From: Pseudomonas sp. Irchel 3E13
Lineage (GTDB): Bacteria; Pseudomonadota; Gammaproteobacteria; Pseudomonadales; Pseudomonadaceae
Assembly (NCBI RefSeq): GCF_900187455.1
Contig: NZ_FYDX01000004.1
Span: forward strand, 186,001-250,000
Reading direction: 5' to 3'
Length of the DNA stretch: 64,000 nucleotides
In this document: one piece after another, positions 58,078-64,000 of the stretch
Layout: the number at the start of each line of letters is the position of its first letter
Numbering within the stretch: position 1 is the stretch's first letter
Program-made: the position numbers and the translations under genes
Notes under the pieces: generated by a model
Told to the model about the DNA's origin: nothing
Database searches by the model: none
Seen by the model: only the letters and a program-made list of their open reading frames with translations

Positions 58078-58976
58078 CAGATTTTCCTCGCAAGCACGCG
58101 GCCGAACAGCCCCTGCGGACGCACCGCGAGGACCAGCGCCATCACGCCATAGATCACGAAAAGTTCGAATTGCGGCGCGTAGTGCACCGCCGCGGCACGG
58201 CTCAAGCCCACCAGCAAGGCGCCGAGGGCGGCCCCTTCAATGCTGCCCATGCCGCCGATCACCACCACGGCGAAGGCCAGCACGATGATTTCCACGCCGA
58301 TGCCGGGGGCGACGGAAATCGCCGGGGCGGTCAGCGCGCCGGCCAGGGTGCCGAGCACCGTGCCGAGCACGAACACCAGGGTGAACACCCGGCGCACGTT
58401 GACGCCCATGGCCAGCGCCACTTCGCGGTCATGGATCACCGCGCGCAGCACCTTGCCCTGGTGGGTGCGCTCCAGCCACAGCCACAGGCCCAGGCCGAGC
58501 ACCAGCGAAACGCCCACCAGCATCAGGTCGTAGTTGGAGACTTTCAGCCCGGCCAGCACGCTGCGGCCCATTTCCGCGTAAGGCTGGTAGGCGAAGTACG
58601 GGTTGACGCCCCAGATCATTTTCATGGCGTCTTCGAGGATCAGCAGCAAGGCGTAGGTGATGATCACCATCAGCACTTCATCGCGGCCATACATGAAACG
58701 CAGCAGGCCGCGCTCGATCAGCAGGCCGACCACCAGCCCGGCGGCCAGCGCGCAGCCGAGCATCATCAGGTAGCCGACCCAGACCGGCCCGACTCCGTTG
58801 TTGAAATACCAGCCCACCAGCGAGGCGGCGGCATAGGCGCCGATCGCATAGAAACTGCCATGGGCCATGTTCAGGATGCGCATGACACCGTAGATGACGG
58901 TGAGCCCCGCCGCGACCAGAAACAGCCACGAGGCATAGATGGCGCCGTCGATCAGCACCGCGTAAAGACTCAGCAT
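58077..58976 (-). CDS. ABC transporter permease, LivH-like
   Basis: A 299-residue permease with about 8 hydrophobic segments. LTVIYGVMRILNMAHGSFYA (about 25-44) and AVIDDREVALAMGVN-type cytoplasmic loop plus VIGGMGSIEGAALGALLVG are hallmark LivH features. It partners LivM. It is separated from the upstream solute-binding gene by 68 bp containing a strong hairpin, and from LivM by none. Confidence 0.9.
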   Translation of the reverse strand: MLSLYAVLIDGAIYASWLFLVAAGLTVIYGVMRILNMAHGSFYAIGAYAAASLVGWYFNNGVGPVWVGYLMMLGCALAAGLVVGLLIERGLLRFMYGRDEVLMVIITYALLLILEDAMKMIWGVNPYFAYQPYAEMGRSVLAGLKVSNYDLMLVGVSLVLGLGLWLWLERTHQGKVLRAVIHDREVALAMGVNVRRVFTLVFVLGTVLGTLAGALTAPAISVAPGIGVEIIVLAFAVVVIGGMGSIEGAALGALLVGLSRAAAVHYAPQFELFVIYGVMALVLAVRPQGLFGRVLARKI

Positions 58977-58995
58977 AAGTGTGTCCCAGGCAAGA

Positions 58996-59019
58996 GTGGC
59001 GGCCAGGACCGGCCGCCAC
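58996..59019 (-). other. Intercistronic hairpin
   Basis: GTGGCGGCC (58996-59004) pairs exactly with GGCCGCCAC (59011-59019). No T-run. It lies just after the solute-binding protein gene and probably stabilises that 5' part of the transcript, giving excess binding protein over permease, a common pattern in ABC importer operons. Confidence 0.6.
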
Positions 59020-59044
59020 GATCAGTCAGGTGTGGGCAATGCGA

Positions 59045-60379
59045 TCAGTTGCACTGCGCGCCAGGGAAACCGGCCTTGATCCAGTCATGGGCGGTGGTGC
59101 CGTCAGGCGGGGTCACGCACTCGCCGGAGAAGGCGATGACGTTTTGCACGCTGCCTTTCTTGGCGGCCGCATCGTAGTGGTACTCACCGTAGGCGATGCC
59201 CTGCATGGCTTGGTGACCACCGGCGCGAGCCATCTGCACGGTGCCGGAGACCGATTCAAACGTGGCGCCCTTGAACGCCTTGGCGATTTCCAGTGGCGCC
59301 GGCACCTTGCCGGCCTCGGCCTTAGCGTTTTCGGCGGCGAATTTCAGGCCGAGGATGGCCTGGGCCATCTTGCTTGCCGGATAGGTCGGCGCTGCTTTGT
59401 AGGCCGACTGATAGGCCTCGGTGAACCAATTGTTCAGCGGGTTTTCCGGGGCGAAGGCGCCGAACGGGCCACGGCCGCCGATGATCATGCCGTTGGGGGC
59501 CTGGTCCTTGTAGCGGGCCAGGGCCGACTCGCCGCAGGTCAGCACCGCGGTGGCGTCTTCCAGCAGGCCGCGGGAGTTGGCCTGGAGCACCAGGGCCTCC
59601 ATGTCGCCGCCCCAGAAGCTGGAGTGGATGATTTCCGGGCGCTTGACCGACAGCGCCGAGATTTCCGCGCCGTACTGGCCCTGGAACACCTTGGGCATCT
59701 GCGATTCGACCACCTGGCTCTTCGGCATGACCTGGGCCATGGACAAGGTGAAGTCGTTCCAGCTGTCCTGGCCCCAGGCGTAGTTCTGCTGGATGCCGCC
59801 GACGCGCACGGCGTCCGGACGGGTCTTGGCCAGGTAACGGGCGGCGCCGATGTTGTCCACGGCGGCGTCAAGGCTGGTGCGGAAGACGAATTGCGGGGTC
59901 TTGTCTTCGCTGAACAGTTGCGAGGTGCCGCAATCGTAGAACACGGTCATCGCGCCCAGCTCTTCGGCCACCGGCGCAATCGCCAGGCAGTCGCCGGACG
60001 AGATGTAGCCGACCACCGCATCGACCTTCTGCCGCTGCACCAGGTTGCGGAATTCTTCGACCTGTTTGGCGGCACCACCGGCCTCATCGATCATCACGAT
60101 TTCGATCTCGGCGCCATTGATGCCCAGCTTGTCGTAGGGCGCGGGCAGCTTGCCCTGGTTGAGGCCTTCCACCAGCACTTTGGCGGCGTTGGCCGACGGC
60201 TCGCCGAACGGGCCGGCCGCCGGGCCGGAAAGGAAAGTCACAACGCCGATACGGAACTTACCGTTCTCGGCGGCAACAGTTGCGCCAGTGAAGGCAGTGG
60301 CCATCCCCGCTGCGGCGATCGCCAAAGCCAGGGGCAGTGCTTTACGGTGTTGCGGGACGCTTTTCTTATAGTTGTTCAT
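59045..60379 (-). CDS. ABC transporter solute-binding protein (Peripla_BP_6 type), second copy
   Basis: About 444 residues. The start at 60379 is preferred over in-frame ATGs at 60385 and 60391 because GGAA lies at better spacing. Signal peptide through about residue 40 (ending TVAAEN), then GKFRIGVVTFLSGPAAGPFG, a type I periplasmic-binding fold with ANAAKVLVEGLNQGKLPAPY and IVMIDEAGGAAKQVEEFRNL. It delivers substrate to the LivHM-like permease. A second binding protein is encoded 27 bp upstream; the two are only distantly alike, so they may bind different ligands. Confidence 0.88.
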   Translation of the reverse strand: MNNYKKSVPQHRKALPLALAIAAAGMATAFTGATVAAENGKFRIGVVTFLSGPAAGPFGEPSANAAKVLVEGLNQGKLPAPYDKLGINGAEIEIVMIDEAGGAAKQVEEFRNLVQRQKVDAVVGYISSGDCLAIAPVAEELGAMTVFYDCGTSQLFSEDKTPQFVFRTSLDAAVDNIGAARYLAKTRPDAVRVGGIQQNYAWGQDSWNDFTLSMAQVMPKSQVVESQMPKVFQGQYGAEISALSVKRPEIIHSSFWGGDMEALVLQANSRGLLEDATAVLTCGESALARYKDQAPNGMIIGGRGPFGAFAPENPLNNWFTEAYQSAYKAAPTYPASKMAQAILGLKFAAENAKAEAGKVPAPLEIAKAFKGATFESVSGTVQMARAGGHQAMQGIAYGEYHYDAAAKKGSVQNVIAFSGECVTPPDGTTAHDWIKAGFPGAQCN

Positions 60380-60406
60380 GGTCATTTCCATTACGGGTTT
60401 ACAGGT

Positions 60407-61729
60407 CTAGGGGGCATGCCCCTCGGGATTACGGGTTTGCAGGGCTTGCCGGCGCGCGCGCACGGCCGGATCGGGCAGCAGGTCCTGGGCGGAATACACC
60501 GACCATTCGCCGAGCATCAGTTGCGCCGGCGGGTAATCGTCGTTGCGCACCGGCGTGCCGATGGCCTGGGTCTGCTGGATCTGGTGGGTCAGCGGGTCGA
60601 TGCGCGAAACAAAGCCCGGTGGGTCCTCCGGCAAGGCGATTTCCAGCCCTTCGAGGGCATTGACCAGCGATTCGGTGTCGGTGGCGCCGCCGGCCTTTTT
60701 GCTGGCTTCGGCCAACACCATCACGCCGGTGTAGGCGCCTTCGGCGGCGTAGGTCGGGTAGCGCCCGGTCAGGGTGTGGAAGCGCTCGACGAACGAACGG
60801 TTGCGCGGCGTCTGCGGCCAGTTGTTGTGGTGCCGCGCGGAAAGGATCAGCCCCGGCGGCGCCTTGTCGCCGAGGGCGACGAGAAAGTCGTAGTTGCCGC
60901 CGGTATCGAAGTTGGCCAGCCGTGAGCGCTCGAACAGCCGCGTGCCGGCGGCCTGCTTGACGAAGGCGTGGAAATCGCCGCCCCACAGGGCCGAGACGAT
61001 GATGTCGGGTTTGGCCTGCTCCAGCGCGGCGATATAGGCCGAGTAGTCCGGCTCGTAGAGGCGCGGCCAGAGTTCGGTGACGTCCTCGAACCGCACGCCG
61101 AGCTGGCGCAGCGCTTCGTGCAGGTCGTCCCGCGAGACATGGCCGTATTCGTAGTCGGGGCCGATGAACGCCAGGCGCTTCCAGCCGGTTTTCGCCTGCA
61201 GCGCCTTGAGGTAATGGGCGCCGGCGGCCATGGAGGTCCAGGTGTCGTTGGTGACGCGGAAGTAGTAGCGGTGGCCGTTTTCCAGGGTCATGCGCGACGA
61301 GGCGTGGTCGGTGCCGATCATCAGCACCTTCTCGTCACGGGCCAGTTGGCTCACCGCGATCGCCACCCCGGACGAGACCATGCCGCACAGCACCTGCACA
61401 CCGTCCTTGCGGATGAACGCGCGGGCCAGGCTGGTGCCGTAGGAGGCTTTGGACTGGTCGTCGTCGATGATCACCCGCATCCGTGGCACCTGCTGCCCGG
61501 CTTCGCGCTGGGCCTGCAACTCACCCAAGGCGACCTGGATGCCGGCGATGCTGTCCTGGCCGTAGATCGCCGCCCGCTCGGTCATCGGGTACAGGCAGCC
61601 GAGGGTCAGGTCGGCTTGCGCGGCGGCCGCGCCCAGCTCGACGCGACCCGCCTGGGCATTGCCGGCATGGGCAAGCAGCAGGCCGCTCAGGGCGACAACG
61701 GTGGGCAGGTGGGAAAACGGCAGTTGCAT
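60407..61729 (-). CDS. ABC transporter solute-binding protein (Peripla_BP_6 type), first copy
   Basis: A 440-residue binding protein with the start at 61729 (AAGGGAT upstream). Signal peptide to about residue 27 (HAGNAQAG), then ADLTLGCLYPMTERAAIYGQ, GIQVALGELQAQREAGQQVP and IDDDQSKASYGTSLARAFIR, typical of amide/urea/branched-chain binding proteins. It is the promoter-proximal gene, reading from a consensus sigma-54 promoter about 50 bp upstream. It probably also serves as a strong periplasmic sensor partner, but that is speculation. Confidence 0.88.
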   Translation of the reverse strand: MQLPFSHLPTVVALSGLLLAHAGNAQAGRVELGAAAAQADLTLGCLYPMTERAAIYGQDSIAGIQVALGELQAQREAGQQVPRMRVIIDDDQSKASYGTSLARAFIRKDGVQVLCGMVSSGVAIAVSQLARDEKVLMIGTDHASSRMTLENGHRYYFRVTNDTWTSMAAGAHYLKALQAKTGWKRLAFIGPDYEYGHVSRDDLHEALRQLGVRFEDVTELWPRLYEPDYSAYIAALEQAKPDIIVSALWGGDFHAFVKQAAGTRLFERSRLANFDTGGNYDFLVALGDKAPPGLILSARHHNNWPQTPRNRSFVERFHTLTGRYPTYAAEGAYTGVMVLAEASKKAGGATDTESLVNALEGLEIALPEDPPGFVSRIDPLTHQIQQTQAIGTPVRNDDYPPAQLMLGEWSVYSAQDLLPDPAVRARRQALQTRNPEGHAP

Positions 61730-61787
61730 AGAATCCCTTTTGGGGCGTTCGTCGACGCCCTCTTGTCGGTTTACGGAATGGGTTATC

Positions 61788-61802
61788 GCAAAGGCTGTGC
61801 CA
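61788..61802 (-). promoter_or_regulatory. Sigma-54 promoter of the ABC/ADH operon
   Basis: The minus strand reads TGGCAC-AGCCT-TTGC, a perfect match to the -24/-12 consensus. Transcription should start near 61776, about 48 bases before the first solute-binding protein gene. It requires an NtrC-type activator, which is encoded directly upstream. Confidence 0.88.
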
Positions 61803-61923
61803 GCCTTCGCGCGAACGTGCATGAGAAACCGCGAAAGCGCTCTGGAACAAGGCTTTTCGCGGTGTTGTGTGACGTATTCGATACGCCGCGGCAGGGTCTG
61901 CCACGGCGCTGGGCGGGAGAGGT

Positions 61924-61972
61924 TGAGCGGCTTGCGCTCAGTGCGCGCGAGCGCTTGAGCGGTTAGCGCTCA
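61924..61972. promoter_or_regulatory. Twin palindromic upstream activator sites
   Basis: Two copies of TGAGCG-N5-CGCTCA lie at 61924-61940 and 61956-61972. Their centres are 32 bp apart, about three helical turns, and 150-190 bp upstream of the predicted transcription start. This spacing is what an NtrC-type activator needs to bind cooperatively on one DNA face. Confidence 0.75.
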
Positions 61973-61979
61973 TCGGGCA

Positions 61980-63308
<1,329 letters not shown>

Positions 63309-63315
63309 CGGTCGC

Positions 63316-64000
63316 TCACTTCAGATAAGTCACTGCGGGCGTGGGGAAATCCAGGGTCACCACAGTGCCCTCGCCCGGGTTGCTCGCGAGCTCCATTCGC
63401 GATGCGTTGGCTTCCAGCAGTTGTTGGCAGATGCTCAGACCCAGCCCGGTGCCGCGGGCTTTCAGGGTGAAAAATGGTTGGCGCACCTGTTGCAGCGCGG
63501 CCTCGGGAATGCCGCAGCCTTGATCCACCACGGTCACGCAGACCCGCTCGCCCCAGGCCTGGCCGTCGATGGCCACGCCCTGCCCCGGCGCGCTGGCTTC
63601 CACGGCGTTGAGGCAGAGATTGAGCAAAATCTGCTGGGCCTGGTCCGGATCGACCCACAGCCGCAGACCGGTTTTGCAGGTGGCCGAAAAGGCGATGCCC
63701 TTGGTGTCGGCCGCGGGCGCGATCAACCGCGCCGTGCGCTCGAACAGCGCGGCCAGGTCCACCACCTGTGGGTTGGCCGGGTGTGGCCGGCCGTATTCGA
63801 GCAGGTCGCTGGTGACGTGGGACAGCCGATCGATTTCCTGGCACAGGTCGCTGAGCAACAGGCGCCGCTCGGTTTCCTGTTCGCGGCGCAGCAACGCCTG
63901 CACGGTGGTCTTCATGGTCGCCAGCGGGTTGCGCACCTCATGGGCCACGCCGGTGGCGAAGGTGCCGAGCACCGCGAGGTTTTCCGAGCGCACGGTGCGC
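63316..64000 (-). CDS. Sensor histidine kinase (5' end outside window)
   Basis: The C-terminal ~228 residues of a kinase whose start lies beyond the window; the GTG at 63993 is internal, because the frame is open to 64000. H-box GVAHEVRNPLATMK, N-box LCLNAVEAS, G1 DQGCGIPEA and G2 GTGLGLSICQQLL are complete, so phosphotransfer to the adjoining NtrC-type regulator is expected. HisKA followed directly by HATPase_c is the NtrB/AtoS-like order. The sensory part is unseen, so the signal is unknown; the linked operon suggests an alcohol or diol. Confidence 0.9.
   Translation of the reverse strand, partial: RTVRSENLAVLGTFATGVAHEVRNPLATMKTTVQALLRREQETERRLLLSDLCQEIDRLSHVTSDLLEYGRPHPANPQVVDLAALFERTARLIAPAADTKGIAFSATCKTGLRLWVDPDQAQQILLNLCLNAVEASAPGQGVAIDGQAWGERVCVTVVDQGCGIPEAALQQVRQPFFTLKARGTGLGLSICQQLLEANASRMELASNPGEGTVVTLDFPTPAVTYLK

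Overview
The window looks like a chromosomal segment of a fluorescent-group Pseudomonas. It is GC-rich, carries REP/REPIN repeats of the type common in that group (for example around 37277-37389 and 44011-44100), and holds a gcd-oprB glucose module, sigma-54 promoters and many LysR/MarR/LuxR/NtrC-type regulators. I see no tRNA, rRNA, CRISPR array, transposase or phage gene. The genus is inferred from gene content and was not tested.

Left part (1-23100). After a truncated LysR gene and a chemoreceptor remnant comes a luciferase-like monooxygenase. It is followed by a compact, MarR-associated set of six transcription units that I read as an undescribed biosynthetic cluster: chorismate mutase and prephenate dehydrogenase (2526-3695); a MarR regulator (4087); a three-gene biotin-dependent acyl-CoA carboxylase interleaved with an HMG-CoA-reductase-like enzyme and followed by an MmgE/PrpD protein (4756-11053); an MhpA-like flavin hydroxylase, a DUF2783 protein and a fused indolepyruvate:ferredoxin oxidoreductase (11121-16566); an EthD protein and a type II DAHP synthase (16975-19448); and an MFS exporter, SDR and Old Yellow Enzyme (19516-23101). 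Three shikimate/tyrosine-branch enzymes could feed 4-hydroxyphenylpyruvate to the 2-oxoacid oxidoreductase, giving an arylacetyl-CoA for carboxylation and reduction. That product logic is inference. A 15-bp motif recurs by eye in the promoter regions of five of the six units.

Middle part (23400-46900). The gcd-oprB module performs periplasmic glucose oxidation and uptake. Next is a small regulon of an EutH-type permease, a LuxR regulator, an SDR and a sugar-lactone-oxidase-like flavoenzyme, linked by the same palindrome in two promoters. A PAS/HTH regulator then precedes a methylamine catabolism cluster: dimethylamine monooxygenase subunits, a GcvT-like protein, PurU, trimethylamine monooxygenase (Tmm), TMAO demethylase (Tdm), a short cytoplasmic chemoreceptor, an Amt transporter and a 59-residue membrane protein. 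An SMR exporter and a second Amt gene with a sigma-54-like promoter close the region.

Right part (47000-64000). A Fur-type site precedes a TonB-dependent siderophore receptor. A candidate defence locus follows: two overlapping DUF262 proteins, one with an HNH-like C-terminus, divergent from a NADAR protein. The last 10.6 kb is a coherent alcohol-uptake/oxidation system on the minus strand: a two-component pair (histidine kinase truncated by the window edge, NtrC-type regulator), twin palindromic upstream sites, a perfect sigma-54 promoter, two solute-binding proteins, Liv-type permeases and ATPases, and two tandem iron-dependent alcohol dehydrogenases.
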